From Corynebacterium pseudogenitalium (GTDB taxonomy: Bacteria; Actinomycetota; Actinomycetes; Mycobacteriales; Mycobacteriaceae): DNA of 64,000 nucleotides. The translations under genes were made by a program, and so were the position numbers. Below are positions 1 through 8,636 of this stretch, in pieces. The notes under the pieces are model-generated. The model was not told the origin of the DNA and ran no database searches. It worked only from the letters and a program-made list of their open reading frames with translations. Numbering within the stretch: position 1 is the first letter of the stretch; every line of letters begins with the position of its first letter. Where the stretch lies: positions 1,240,001-1,304,000 of the forward strand of contig NZ_CP072934.1 in NCBI RefSeq assembly GCF_024453815.1, in the 5' to 3' direction.

Positions 1-1469
1 CCTCGCTGGTACTGGTAGCCCGTGTAGTGCGGCAGCGAAATTCCTACGCCAGCAAAGGCGTAGAGTACAAGCCCAGAGCAATCGAATCCAGACATGCTCC
101 CGCCATTCACACCCACGGTTGGACCATTCGCGTCACCACCGCCCCAAACATACGGCGTACCGATCATCGCTTCGGCACGTGCGATTACTGTCTCTACAGA
201 CGAGGAATTTGCCGACGGTGCTAAGGCAGACCGAACTTCATTCGTAATCGACTCGAAAGTGCCAACTGCAGGAACGACCTGCGACAGATCGGAAGTAGCA
301 GAGTCAGGCTGACCAGCGGAGGAATCAGCAGCCAGAACACTATTGAGCCCCTGTGCGAAAGCAGCAATGACGTCACTTGTGCTCGAGCCTCCATAGGGGT
401 TCGCTGTTTCGCTGTGATCAGGCTGAGAGGAACCAACGAGGGCTTCAGAAGCGACGATGGTTGCCGCTTGGGTCAGCAAGTCAGTGACATCGCTCCCCTC
501 GGAGTACTCGAGCCGCGGCGTATCTGCCTGGTTGGAGACCTCCACATATCCACCTGTACGCTGCGCCGTATTCACGGCTTGTACTAGTGCTTGTTCATTT
601 GGAACCTCAGCTCCAGGGGCAATTTCGTTCATTCGTTCTTCGACGGCGTCAAGAAGCTCAGGCGAAACCTCATACGTTTCAGCTGGAGTCTCCTGAACCT
701 CAGCTGACTGCGGCGCAGGGCTATTTGAGATACCACGTTCCTGCGCGACGTCGCTCTCGATGCTGTTCAACTCCGCAGATGCAGCCTCGCGCTGCTCAAT
801 GACATCGTCTAGTTGTGAAGACAGAGAGGCAAGCTCATCACGCGTAGCGGATTCTGCGGCCACAGCTTCGTCCGCAGCCTGCTGCGCAACTTCACTGGCC
901 TGGCGCTGCAGAGATTCATCGTTCGCAGCCTCGAGGCGAGCTTGCTCAACTTCGGCGAGCTTTTGCTGTTTTTCCTCGCTTCGTTGGCGGAGAAAGAGTG
1001 AACGGTCAAGTACATCCTTTTGCGATTGCTCTCCACCGAGTGCCTGAATCGGGCTTCCACCAGCGGAGTTGCGATACTGCGACCGAGTCACTGCGGATAG
1101 CTCAGCACGAGCTTTCTCAACTGCCGCCTGCGATTCCTCCAGACGACGCTTCGCCTCCTCAGCACCGCGGCGTGCCTGCTCAGAACGAGACTGAGCATCA
1201 TGGAGGTCTACAAAAGCACGATTTGCCGCTTCCCGCAGTTGACCAATTTTCAGGTCTAGTTCGGCGATCTCAGCTTGCGATGCTGAAAGCTTGGCTACTA
1301 GAGCAGACGCGGTTGACTGCGCTGCGGGAGCAGCAACAGCAGGGCCCACAGGAGAGCTCAACGAAAAAGCCAACGCGAAACTGGTTGAACAAGCAAGGGT
1401 GCTGGACCAAACCTGGCGAGCACGCGTTCGCGTGCTCTTCGACGGGGTAACCACGAAGGTGCTCCTCAC
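1..1469 (-). CDS. ripA: NlpC/P60 peptidoglycan D,L-endopeptidase, RipA type (3' end outside window)
   Basis: Secreted cell-wall hydrolase expected to cut the D-Glu-mDAP bond in peptidoglycan stem peptides during daughter-cell separation. Reading the minus strand from a GTG at 1469 gives about 489 codons that run off the window. The N-terminus is basic, followed by a hydrophobic stretch ending in ...GPAVAAPAA, which looks like a Sec signal peptide. Residues about 60-240 are Ala/Glu/Gln-rich and look like a long coiled coil. A low-complexity linker follows, then the NlpC/P60 domain with GTPYVWGG, FDCSGLVLYAFAG and LPHYTG. The catalytic Cys is residue 464; the catalytic His lies beyond the edge. 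An in-frame stop sits seven codons upstream of the GTG, so no longer start exists. Its neighbours (Rv1476-like gene, then acn) match the M. tuberculosis ripA-Rv1476-acn order, which is why I use this symbol rather than ripC. Confidence 0.88.
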   Translation of the reverse strand, partial: MRSTFVVTPSKSTRTRARQVWSSTLACSTSFALAFSLSSPVGPAVAAPAAQSTASALVAKLSASQAEIAELDLKIGQLREAANRAFVDLHDAQSRSEQARRGAEEAKRRLEESQAAVEKARAELSAVTRSQYRNSAGGSPIQALGGEQSQKDVLDRSLFLRQRSEEKQQKLAEVEQARLEAANDESLQRQASEVAQQAADEAVAAESATRDELASLSSQLDDVIEQREAASAELNSIESDVAQERGISNSPAPQSAEVQETPAETYEVSPELLDAVEERMNEIAPGAEVPNEQALVQAVNTAQRTGGYVEVSNQADTPRLEYSEGSDVTDLLTQAATIVASEALVGSSQPDHSETANPYGGSSTSDVIAAFAQGLNSVLAADSSAGQPDSATSDLSQVVPAVGTFESITNEVRSALAPSANSSSVETVIARAEAMIGTPYVWGGGDANGPTVGVNGGSMSGFDCSGLVLYAFAGVGISLPHYTGYQYQR

Positions 1470-1908
1470 GCCGCACCCAACATCAACTCATGCAAAGTCT
1501 CACGCCGGGCAAGCAAGCGAGTGACTAGCTCGCTGTCAGGCAAACCCGACCTGTGAAGACTCCGCGTGCTGAGACGAGTACGGCTCTGTTAAATCGACTA
1601 CTGAAAACAGCCTCACGGTTGTGTACGACGCAAACATAGACGTGGTTTGACTGGACCACACGTGTCAAAAGTCAGTGCAACTTCCTTGACTAGAGGAAAG
1701 CTCTGGCACGTTTGCAACACACCTCAGCTCATGAGGCAACAAACAAACCATACGACACTTAACTGATTTGTTACACAAACTTTATCTTCAGTAACAGAAG
1801 TTAAGGATTTTCACTTGACGACGAGAGCTCTAACCTTGGATTATGTAGGCACAAAAGTAGCAGTGTGATTATTGTCACTTAAAAGTCGCCAATCGAAACG
1901 TCAAGGCT
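1470..1908. other. Intergenic region upstream of ripA
   Basis: About 440 bases with no credible gene. It should hold the ripA promoter, read leftwards. A near-perfect GlxR/CRP-like palindrome lies at 1864-1879 (listed separately). A TACATA-like -10 candidate on the minus strand is around 1840-1846. The AT-rich stretch 1760-1815 with repeated GTAAC/GTTAA-like half sites could be a response-regulator region (MtrA controls cell-wall hydrolases in this group), but I cannot assign a defined box. An ACGTGGT/ACCACACGT partial dyad lies near 1640-1664. Confidence 0.5.
1864..1879. promoter_or_regulatory. GlxR (CRP-family) binding-site candidate
   Basis: The 16-mer has half sites TGTGA and TCACT around a 6-base spacer. 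It matches the C. glutamicum GlxR consensus TGTGA-N6-TCACA at 9 of 10 defined positions. It lies just after the end of the Rv1476-like gene and about 395 bases before the ripA start, so ripA is the likelier target. GlxR is the cAMP-responsive global regulator of corynebacteria. Assignment is by consensus only. Confidence 0.55.
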
Positions 1909-2394
1909 CTACGCCTGACGCCAATTCTGGATAGCGGTAGCTCCACACGTGACGATGAGGACTACTGCAACCGCAATCAATACCGAAATCCAATCAAGCT
2001 GCCTAGAGGATGCCCCTTGCAGAAACTGCGCCACCCCGTCTTCGTAGCTTGAGGCCCGTACAGAGGCGAGCTGGCCAGCCTCGATTGAGGAGCGTGGAAA
2101 CTTTTCTGATGTAGCAATGGCGACATCGGGCGTTCGGATATAGATAGTTTCGATTCCGGTGGCAAGATTGAGGTCTTGCGCCAGATCTCTTAGCTCAGGA
2201 ATGTGGGGAGGCGTCGAGTCGAGAAAAACGAGCCCCACATTAAGGCCAGAATGATCATGCGCGCTCGACAAGGTGGAAGATAGTGACTGTTCCAGGCTGC
2301 CGGTGCCTTCATTGGCAGTCTCGAATGCGATACCGTCAATATTGAGCTGATCTACAAGGCTATCGAATCGTGGATCTGGATTTTGGTATTGCAT
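1909..2394 (-). CDS. Rv1476-family small membrane protein, function unknown
   Basis: A protein of about 161 residues from the ATG at 2394, whose sequence starts MQYQNPDPRFDSLVDQL. The soluble part (residues 1-130) is an alpha/beta-looking domain with hydrophobic strands such as GLNVGLVFLDS. A single strong C-terminal transmembrane segment follows (WISVLIAVAVVLIVTCGA) and then a short basic tail, so it should be tail-anchored with its domain on one face of the membrane. I chose the 2394 ATG because AGAGGAA lies upstream, although at a long spacing; an ATG at 2433 with its own AGGAT is an alternative. It sits between ripA and acn exactly as Rv1476 does in mycobacteria. No enzymatic motif is visible. 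Linkage to ripA hints at cell-envelope work, but that is inference. Confidence 0.75.
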   Translation of the reverse strand: MQYQNPDPRFDSLVDQLNIDGIAFETANEGTGSLEQSLSSTLSSAHDHSGLNVGLVFLDSTPPHIPELRDLAQDLNLATGIETIYIRTPDVAIATSEKFPRSSIEAGQLASVRASSYEDGVAQFLQGASSRQLDWISVLIAVAVVLIVTCGATAIQNWRQA

Positions 2395-2508
2395 GTCGCG
2401 GCTACATTCCTCTGTGGTCGATGGGCCCCTCATTCTATCCTGTATGGCGATAATCACCTTGTACTCCCCCGTACAGTTGGCCTTAACTGCGGAGATTGTT
2501 GGGTTGTG

Positions 2509-2522
2509 CCCCAAATGGGGGG
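2509..2522. promoter_or_regulatory. RamA-like box candidate upstream of acn
   Basis: CCCC and GGGG runs face each other around AAAT, with two further G bases, giving both the C4-A and TG4-6-T forms described for the C. glutamicum acetate regulator RamA, which is known to act on acn there. It lies about 165 bases before the acn start. G-runs are short and occur by chance, so this is weak. Confidence 0.3.
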
Positions 2523-2565
2523 TTTAGCTCCATTTTTTCTCAAATCTTCCCTGTTGGACAACAAA

Positions 2566-2581
2566 CATTACATCCGTACTG
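2566..2581. promoter_or_regulatory. AcnR operator upstream of acn
   Basis: The 16-mer CATTACATCCGTACTG differs at one defined position from the published C. glutamicum AcnR operator CAGNACnnncGTACTG. It immediately precedes a TATCAT -10-like hexamer at 2583-2588, so a transcript start near 2594 would place the operator at about -28 to -13. That is nearly the same geometry as reported for C. glutamicum acn. AcnR bound here would block polymerase and repress acn. The repressor gene itself is downstream at 5577. Confidence 0.72.
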
Positions 2582-2682
2582 TTATCATTGCTACGCATAG
2601 GCGGTTAATCGCATATCTTTGAGGTTGACCGTTTGGACCTTGTTCCAATTTATCTGGTTTACGACGAGAAACGGAGCTTACT

Positions 2683-5463
2683 GTGACCGAAAGCAAGAAC
2701 TCCTTTAACGCCAAGAAGTCGCTTCAGGTCGGCGAGAAGTCTTATGACTACTTCGCACTTGATGCGGTTGAAGGCATGGAGAAACTTCCATACTCCCTCA
2801 AGGTTCTTGGTGAAAACCTCCTCCGCACTGAGGATGGCAAGAACGTGACCAAGAAACACATCGAGGCTATTGCGAACTGGGATCCAGATGCCGAGCCATC
2901 TGTAGAAATTCAGTTCACCCCTGCCCGCGTCCTTATGCAGGACTTTACCGGTGTTCCTTGTGTCGTGGACCTGGCCACCATGCGTGAGGCAGTTTCCACA
3001 CTCGGCGGTGATCCTGATCAGGTCAACCCGCTGAACCCAGCCGAGATGGTCATCGACCACTCTGTGATCATCGAGGCGTTCGGTTCCACCAACGCTCTCG
3101 ACAAGAACGTCGCAATCGAGTACCAACGCAACGAGGAGCGCTACCAGTTCCTGCGTTGGGGTGCTGAGAACTTCTCGAACTTCCGCGTTGTGCCACCGGG
3201 GACCGGTATCGTTCACCAGGTCAACATTGAGTACCTCTCCCGTGTTGTATTCGATAACGATGGCGTTGCATACCCAGACACCTGTATTGGTACCGACTCC
3301 CACACCACCATGGAAAATGGCCTTGGCATCCTGGGCTGGGGCGTTGGCGGTATTGAGGCTGAGGCTGCAATGCTTGGCCAGCCAGTTTCGATGTTGATCC
3401 CACGCGTTGTCGGATTCAAGCTCACCGGTGAGATTCCTGCCGGCGTCACCGCTACCGATGTTGTGTTGACGATTACCGAGATGCTGCGCGAGCACGGCGT
3501 GGTTCAGAAGTTCGTCGAGTTCTACGGCAATGGTGTAAAGCAGATCCCACTTGCAAACCGTGCGACGATCGGCAACATGTCGCCTGAGTTCGGCTCCACC
3601 TGTGCGATCTTCCCAATCGATGAAGAGACCATCAACTACCTGCACCTTACCGGTCGTTCCCAGGAGGACATCGACCGTGTGGAGGCATACGCGAAGGCTC
3701 AGGGCATGTGGCTTGAGCAGGACGCTCCAGAGGCGAAGTACTCCGAATACTTGGAGCTTGATCTCTCAACGGTCGTTCCGTCAATCGCTGGCCCGAAGCG
3801 TCCGCAGGACCGCATCCTCCTGTCCGAATCCAAGGACACCTTCCGTAAGCAGCTGCCGGACTACAACGATGCTGGCAACGAGACCTTCGAGCCAGTTCGT
3901 GCGGCGAAGGTTGAGACAGTTGACTTCAATCAGTCCTGGCCTGCAAATGGAGAATCTGCAGCGGTCGGCGCAGAGGGTCGTGCTTCGAAGCCCGTTATCG
4001 TTGAGTCGCCGCAGGGTGGCGAGTACACCCTGGATCACGGCATGGTTGCGATTGCAGCTATTACTTCCTGCACCAACACTTCCAACCCATCGGTCATGGT
4101 TGGCGCTGCTCTGCTCGCACGCAAGGCTGCGGAAAAGGGTCTGAAGGCGAAGCCATGGGTTAAGACAATCATGGCACCGGGTTCCCAGGTTGTCGACGGC
4201 TACTACGAACGCGCCGATCTCTGGAAGGACCTCGAGGCTGTTGGCTTCTACCTCACCGGCTTCGGCTGTGCATCCTGCATCGGTAACTCTGGTCCTCTGC
4301 CAACAGAGGTCTCCGACGCTATCAACGAATACGACCTGACCGCGACCGCAGTCCTGTCTGGCAACCGTAACTTCGAGGGCCGCATTTCTCCTGACGTCAA
4401 GATGAACTACTTGGCTTCGCCTCTGCTCGTCATCGCCTACTCCATCGCTGGCACGATGGACTTCGATTTCGAGACCCAGCCACTTGGTCTGGACCAGGAT
4501 GGCAACGACGTCTTCCTGAAGGATGTATGGCCATCAACTGAGGAAATTGAATCCACCATTGCTGGCACAATCTCCCGTGAAATGTACGAGGCTGACTACG
4601 CCGACGTCTTCAAGGGTGACAAGCAGTGGCAGGATCTGGATATCCCAACCGGCAAGACATTCGAGTGGAACGACGATTCCACGTACATCCGCAAGGCCCC
4701 GTACTTTGACGGAATGCCAGCTGAGCCAAACGACGTTTCGGACATCGATGGTGCTCGCGTCCTTGCCAAGTTGGGTGACTCTGTAACGACGGACCACATC
4801 TCCCCTGCTTCGTCCATCAAGCCAGGTACGCCGGCAGCAAACTACCTCGATGCAAACGGCGTCAAGCGCCAGGACTACAACTCCTTCGGCTCGCGTCGTG
4901 GTAACCACGAGGTCATGGTTCGCGGTACCTTTGCCAACATCCGTCTCCGCAACGAGCTTGTTGAGGACGCTGGTGGCTACACTCGTGACTTCACCCAGGA
5001 AGGTGCACCGCAGGCATTCATCTACGATGCTGCGCAGAACTATCAGGCCGCTGGTATTCCGCTTGTCGTCCTGGCAGGCAAGGAATACGGCACTGGTTCT
5101 TCCCGCGACTGGGCTGCAAAGGGCACGAAGCTGCTCGGCGTCCGCGCTGTCATCGCTGAGTCCTTCGAGCGTATTCACCGTTCGAACCTCATCGGCATGG
5201 GCGTGCTTCCACTGCAGTTCCCAGAAGGAAAGTCTCACGCATCGCTCGGGCTCGACGGCACAGAGACGATCTCCATTAGCGGCATCACAGCGTTCAATGA
5301 GAACGGAACGATCCCTGAGACCGTCCGTGTATCCGCAACGAAGGATTCCGGCGAGACCGTAGAATTCGACGCTGTAGTCCGCGTAGATACACCAGGTGAG
5401 GCTGAATACTACCGTCACGGTGGTATTTTGCAGTATGTTCTTCGCCAGATGGTCAAGAACTAA
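2683..5463 (+). CDS. acn: Aconitate hydratase (aconitase A type)
   Basis: TCA-cycle enzyme interconverting citrate and isocitrate through cis-aconitate, using a [4Fe-4S] cluster. The protein has 926 residues, normal for bacterial AcnA. Cluster ligands are visible as Cys463 (SCTNTSNPS) and Cys529/Cys532 ([12 protein letters not shown]). The N-terminal substrate region has [13 protein letters not shown]. The C-terminal swivel domain has [27 protein letters not shown] and [15 protein letters not shown]. It starts with GTG, preceded by ACGGAG at good spacing. Codon use looks strongly biased, as expected for a highly expressed gene. It is divergent from the Rv1476-like gene and followed by a terminator and its repressor gene acnR. 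Confidence 0.98.
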   Translation: MTESKNSFNAKKSLQVGEKSYDYFALDAVEGMEKLPYSLKVLGENLLRTEDGKNVTKKHIEAIANWDPDAEPSVEIQFTPARVLMQDFTGVPCVVDLATMREAVSTLGGDPDQVNPLNPAEMVIDHSVIIEAFGSTNALDKNVAIEYQRNEERYQFLRWGAENFSNFRVVPPGTGIVHQVNIEYLSRVVFDNDGVAYPDTCIGTDSHTTMENGLGILGWGVGGIEAEAAMLGQPVSMLIPRVVGFKLTGEIPAGVTATDVVLTITEMLREHGVVQKFVEFYGNGVKQIPLANRATIGNMSPEFGSTCAIFPIDEETINYLHLTGRSQEDIDRVEAYAKAQGMWLEQDAPEAKYSEYLELDLSTVVPSIAGPKRPQDRILLSESKDTFRKQLPDYNDAGNETFEPVRAAKVETVDFNQSWPANGESAAVGAEGRASKPVIVESPQGGEYTLDHGMVAIAAITSCTNTSNPSVMVGAALLARKAAEKGLKAKPWVKTIMAPGSQVVDGYYERADLWKDLEAVGFYLTGFGCASCIGNSGPLPTEVSDAINEYDLTATAVLSGNRNFEGRISPDVKMNYLASPLLVIAYSIAGTMDFDFETQPLGLDQDGNDVFLKDVWPSTEEIESTIAGTISREMYEADYADVFKGDKQWQDLDIPTGKTFEWNDDSTYIRKAPYFDGMPAEPNDVSDIDGARVLAKLGDSVTTDHISPASSIKPGTPAANYLDANGVKRQDYNSFGSRRGNHEVMVRGTFANIRLRNELVEDAGGYTRDFTQEGAPQAFIYDAAQNYQAAGIPLVVLAGKEYGTGSSRDWAAKGTKLLGVRAVIAESFERIHRSNLIGMGVLPLQFPEGKSHASLGLDGTETISISGITAFNENGTIPETVRVSATKDSGETVEFDAVVRVDTPGEAEYYRHGGILQYVLRQMVKN

Positions 5464-5483
5464 CACCGTAGTTACGTAACACG

Positions 5484-5533
5484 CTTGAGGGGTCTCCGCG
5501 GTATGTGGTGACCCCTTAAGTCTTTCTTTTTCT
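5484..5533 (+). terminator. Intrinsic terminator after acn
   Basis: Arms CTTGAGGGGTC and GACCCCTTAAG form an 11-base stem with one mismatch-like pair around a 15-base loop, followed by the T-rich tract TCTTTCTTTTTCT. It ends the acn transcript or partly attenuates read-through into acnR, which starts 43 bases further on. Confidence 0.85.
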
Positions 5534-5576
5534 CCAATGCAATTATTAAGTAGCTCGAAAGGTTGGGCGCCTGACT

Positions 5577-6140
5577 ATGCCGATCATTAGTGATGCAGAG
5601 CTCGCGCGGCGTCGCAAAGAAATCTTGGATGCGTCGAGAGCATGCTTCGCCAAGTATGGGTTTGAAGGAGCTACCGTAGCTCGTTTGGAAAAGGCCACTG
5701 GCAAAACGCGTGGTGCTATTTTTCATCACTTCGTAGACAAGGAAACGTTGTTTCTCGCCATCGCCAGCGAGGACGCTGAACGCCAAGCTGAGGTAGTTAG
5801 CCGACAGGGGCTCGTAGAAGTTATGCACGACCTCTTGCAACATCCGGAAGAAAATGACTGGTTCGTGACGCGTTCTGAGATTGTTCGAAAGCTCCGCACA
5901 GATCCTGCATTTGAAGCTCGGTGGAGGAAGCACCAGGAAGTACTTGATGAGGCTGTGCGGAAACGGCTGGAATCGAATACGGCGATGCGGCAAGATGTGC
6001 CAATTGAAGTAATGCAGACCTATCTAGAGACAGTTCTGGAAGGGTTCATAATCAAATTGGCCGCAGGTGAGCCACCAGAGCAGCTGGAAGCAATGCTAGA
6101 CGTTGTCGAGCAGTCTGTTCGATCTTCGGTTTCTAGCTAG
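5577..6140 (+). CDS. acnR: TetR-family repressor of aconitase, AcnR
   Basis: A 187-residue TetR-type regulator. The N-terminal helix-turn-helix covers residues about 15-55, with GFEGATVARLEKATGKTRG and AIFHHFVDKETL. The remaining, mostly helical part is the ligand/dimer domain. It lies directly downstream of acn, the same place as C. glutamicum acnR, and a sequence close to the known AcnR operator precedes acn. Family knowledge says AcnR represses acn and senses citrate with a divalent metal. It begins with ATG; the upstream AAAGG is rather distant (about 15 bases), so it may depend partly on read-through from acn. Confidence 0.93.
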   Translation: MPIISDAELARRRKEILDASRACFAKYGFEGATVARLEKATGKTRGAIFHHFVDKETLFLAIASEDAERQAEVVSRQGLVEVMHDLLQHPEENDWFVTRSEIVRKLRTDPAFEARWRKHQEVLDEAVRKRLESNTAMRQDVPIEVMQTYLETVLEGFIIKLAAGEPPEQLEAMLDVVEQSVRSSVSS

Positions 6141-6166
6141 CTACCGGGCGATATAGACTGTTCGTC

Positions 6167-6895
6167 ATGTCTAAGTTGCTTATGGTGTCGCTGCGAAATG
6201 GTGAGATCGGTGCTGACGTTGCTCACGCCGAGTACAACGACGTACTCAAAGCGACGAAGATGGATCAGACAGCTATAGAGCTCTGTCATATCTCTGACGA
6301 GCACGCCCAGCTGAAGTCACTGGATTCAGTTGAAGGCGTGATCGTTGGAGGTTGTTCTTTAAACGTTTCAGATGCACATACCTCAGCGTGGGCGCAGCAT
6401 GTAGATGCTGTGCTCACTGAGGTTGTGGAATCTGGAAAACCCGTGTTCTTCGTTTGTTTCGGAACGAGCTGGCTGGTGCACTACCTCGGAGGAAACATCG
6501 TTCACACGCATCCAGAGGACTCTGGCCCGACACAGGTTTCGCTTTCAGACGCCGGTAAACGTGACGTACTGCTTCAGGGGTTCCCAGGGAACTTCACAGC
6601 GCTGACCGGACATACCGAGAATCCTGACGAGTCCACCCTCCCGCCCTCACTTGAGATATTGGCAGTTGGGAATAGTTGTCCGGTTCAGATGATTCGGTAC
6701 GGTGATCATGTTTGGGCGACGCAATTTCATGCGGAGATGGATGCCAAAGCAATGCAGACTCGTATGGACTTCTTCGCTAACTATGGGTACTTCTCTCCGG
6801 AAGACTACGACAAGATCGTAAAGGGGCTGCCTCTTCACGATGTTTCGTGGGCAAACAGAATTTTACAATCATTTACGCAATACTGCGTGGGTTGA
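6167..6895 (+). CDS. Class I glutamine amidotransferase-like protein (GMP synthase-type domain)
   Basis: A stand-alone 242-residue class I GATase domain. The triad is intact: Cys97 in the nucleophile elbow FVCFGTSWL, and His188 and Glu190 in QFHAEMD. No ammonia-accepting domain is fused and no partner synthetase is adjacent, so the substrate is unknown. Similar proteins follow acnR in other corynebacteria. No Shine-Dalgarno is seen, but TAGACT at 6154-6159 ends 7 bases before the ATG, so the mRNA may be leaderless. It could be a hydrolase of a gamma-glutamyl compound rather than a true amidotransferase. Confidence 0.85.
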   Translation: MSKLLMVSLRNGEIGADVAHAEYNDVLKATKMDQTAIELCHISDEHAQLKSLDSVEGVIVGGCSLNVSDAHTSAWAQHVDAVLTEVVESGKPVFFVCFGTSWLVHYLGGNIVHTHPEDSGPTQVSLSDAGKRDVLLQGFPGNFTALTGHTENPDESTLPPSLEILAVGNSCPVQMIRYGDHVWATQFHAEMDAKAMQTRMDFFANYGYFSPEDYDKIVKGLPLHDVSWANRILQSFTQYCVG

Positions 6896-6920
6896 GTAGA
6901 AACAACTTGTTTCTGGTAGC

Positions 6921-6926
6921 TAGAAT
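6921..6926 (+). promoter_or_regulatory. -10 element for leaderless ACT-domain mRNA
   Basis: TAGAAT fits the corynebacterial -10 pattern TANANT and ends 8 bases before the ATG at 6935, so transcription should begin at or within one base of the start codon. No ribosome-binding site is present upstream of that ATG. No good -35 is seen, as is common in this genus. Confidence 0.6.
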
Positions 6927-6934
6927 TCCTACTT

Positions 6935-7204
6935 ATGCATGCAATCATCACAACCACAGGTAAAGACCGTGTAGGCATCATCGCAGGAGTTGCGATCGCC
7001 GCGGCTGAGGTAAACCTCAATATCGTAGATGTTTCCCAAACTCTCATGGATGACTTCTTCACCATGATCATGCGTGTGGAACTTCCCGAAGGCGATGTAA
7101 ACATGGAATTACTGCAAACTCACCTTTCAGCAGCTGGTGAATCTTTGGGGGTCATTGTTCGGATCCAGTCCGAGGACCTTTTCACCGCCATGAACGAAAT
7201 CTAG
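6935..7204 (+). CDS. ACT domain-containing protein (UPF0237)
   Basis: An 89-residue protein made of a single ACT domain plus a short tail, starting MHAIITTTGKDRVGIIAGVA. ACT domains bind small ligands, usually amino acids, and act as regulatory modules. It is followed 12 bases later by the UPF0210 gene, a pairing seen widely in bacteria, so the ACT protein is probably the sensory partner of that protein. The ligand is unknown. The start is set by the -10 element 8 bases upstream. Confidence 0.9.
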   Translation: MHAIITTTGKDRVGIIAGVAIAAAEVNLNIVDVSQTLMDDFFTMIMRVELPEGDVNMELLQTHLSAAGESLGVIVRIQSEDLFTAMNEI

Positions 7205-7216
7205 GGAGGGGTTGCT

Positions 7217-8587
7217 GTGGCTGTTGATTTTGATTTCAAGTCCCAACACATTCTTGACGTCATCAAGATGATTGAGGACTACCGGCTGGACATTCGTACT
7301 GTAACAATGGGAATCTCACTCATCGGTTGTACACGTCCCACTATGGATGCAACGTGCCAGGCGGTCTACGACAGAGTGACGACGAAGGCAGCCCGTCTGG
7401 TAGAAGTTTGCCAGGACATTGAACGCGAGCTCGGTATTCCCATTGTGAACAAGCGAGTCTCCGTTTCTCCCATTGCTTTGGTCGCAGCTGGGGTGGACGG
7501 CAATCCGGTCGACATTGCAAAAGCGCTTGACAAAGCGGCGGGTGAGCTGGGAGTCAACTTCGTAGGTGGTTACTCGGCGCTCGTTGAAAAGGGGGCAACC
7601 ACCTCTGATATGCGTCTCATCGAGTCCATTCCGGAGGCATTGACCGTCACGGAGAACGTGTGTGGCTCGGTGAACATCGCTACTTCCCGTGCTGGTATCA
7701 ACATGGATGCTGTCGCGAAGATGGGGCGCGTCGTGAAAGAGGCAGCGGAGCTGACCAAAGACCGTTCTTCGATTGCGTGCGCAAAGCTTGTTGTGTTCGC
7801 AAATGCTGTGGGTGATAACCCATTTATGGCCGGAGCGTTCCATGGCATTGAGGAGCCTGACGCGGTTGTTTCAGTTGGTGTATCAGGCCCTGGTGTCGTC
7901 GACAATGCGATCCAGCGGCTCGGAAAAGCCAGCTTGAACGAGGTAGCTGAAGAGATCAAGAAGGCTGCGTTCAAGATCACCCGCGCAGGCCAGCTGGTTG
8001 GCAACCTTGCTTCAGAACGTCTCGGAGTGCCATTTGGCATCGTCGATCTCTCCTTGGCGCCGACTGCTGAGGTTGGTGACTCCGTTGCGCATATCCTCGA
8101 GCACATGGGGCTAGAGCAGGTCGGCACGCACGGCACGACGGCTGCGCTCGCGCTTCTTAACGACGCCGTCAAAAAGGGCGGCATGATGGCATGCTCCCGT
8201 GTCGGAGGGCTTTCTGGATCCTTTATTCCGGTTTCGGAAGATAAGGGCATGATTGATGCGGTCCGCGCTGGATCCATCAGTATGGACAAGCTCGAAGCGA
8301 TGACGTCGATCTGCTCTGTCGGGTTTGACATGATCGCCATTCCTGGCGACACCTCCGCGGAGACCATCGCGGGGATGATCGCTGATGAGGCTGCAATCGG
8401 CGTCATGAACCATAAGACCACCGCAGCGCGCCTCATCCCCGTCCCCGACACCAAGCCAGGTGACGAGGTAAACTTCGGCGGCCTGCTCGGCTACGCGCCG
8501 GTCATCCCGGTCAATACGAAGAGCAGCGCGGAGATGATCCAGCGCGGCGGCTTCATTCCGGCACCTGTGCACGGGTTTAGGAACTAG
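7217..8587 (+). CDS. UPF0210/DUF711 family protein
   Basis: A 456-residue cytosolic protein of the UPF0210 (DUF711) family, which is distantly similar to the pyruvate formate-lyase fold; no radical or glycyl motif is assigned to it. Recognisable stretches include [26 protein letters not shown] and [14 protein letters not shown]. It starts with GTG after the strong GGGAGGGG ribosome-binding site 7 bases upstream. It is co-transcribed with the ACT gene in front. No catalysed reaction is established for this family, so I do not assign one. Confidence 0.9.
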   Translation: MAVDFDFKSQHILDVIKMIEDYRLDIRTVTMGISLIGCTRPTMDATCQAVYDRVTTKAARLVEVCQDIERELGIPIVNKRVSVSPIALVAAGVDGNPVDIAKALDKAAGELGVNFVGGYSALVEKGATTSDMRLIESIPEALTVTENVCGSVNIATSRAGINMDAVAKMGRVVKEAAELTKDRSSIACAKLVVFANAVGDNPFMAGAFHGIEEPDAVVSVGVSGPGVVDNAIQRLGKASLNEVAEEIKKAAFKITRAGQLVGNLASERLGVPFGIVDLSLAPTAEVGDSVAHILEHMGLEQVGTHGTTAALALLNDAVKKGGMMACSRVGGLSGSFIPVSEDKGMIDAVRAGSISMDKLEAMTSICSVGFDMIAIPGDTSAETIAGMIADEAAIGVMNHKTTAARLIPVPDTKPGDEVNFGGLLGYAPVIPVNTKSSAEMIQRGGFIPAPVHGFRN

Positions 8588-8598
8588 GCGTGCTTTCC

Positions 8599-8629
8599 TT
8601 GACCCTCACATTGTGTGAGGGTTTAGGTT
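8599..8629 (+). promoter_or_regulatory. MerR-type promoter-operator of the merR-like gene
   Basis: A -35 TTGACC (8599-8604) and a -10 TAGGTT (8624-8629) are separated by 19 bases. That is the stretched spacing typical of promoters activated by MerR-family proteins. The spacer region carries a perfect inverted repeat with 9-base arms ACCCTCACA (8602-8610) and TGTGAGGGT (8614-8622), three bases apart. The -10 ends 7 bases before the GTG start at 8637, so the mRNA would be leaderless and the regulator should control its own synthesis. Confidence 0.85.
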
Positions 8630-8636
8630 TGAAGGC

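Noticed and set aside
2659..3645. Long open frame on the minus strand inside acn (328 codons)
   Set aside because: It lies wholly opposite a highly conserved gene, has no ribosome site or family motif, and is a typical shadow of GC-biased third positions.
4534..5466. Second long antisense frame inside acn (310 codons)
   Set aside because: Same reasoning: no domain features and complete overlap with aconitase.
8602..8622. Inverted repeat after the UPF0210 gene read as a terminator
   Set aside because: No T-run follows it, and its position between TTGACC and TAGGTT with 19-base spacing fits a MerR operator far better.
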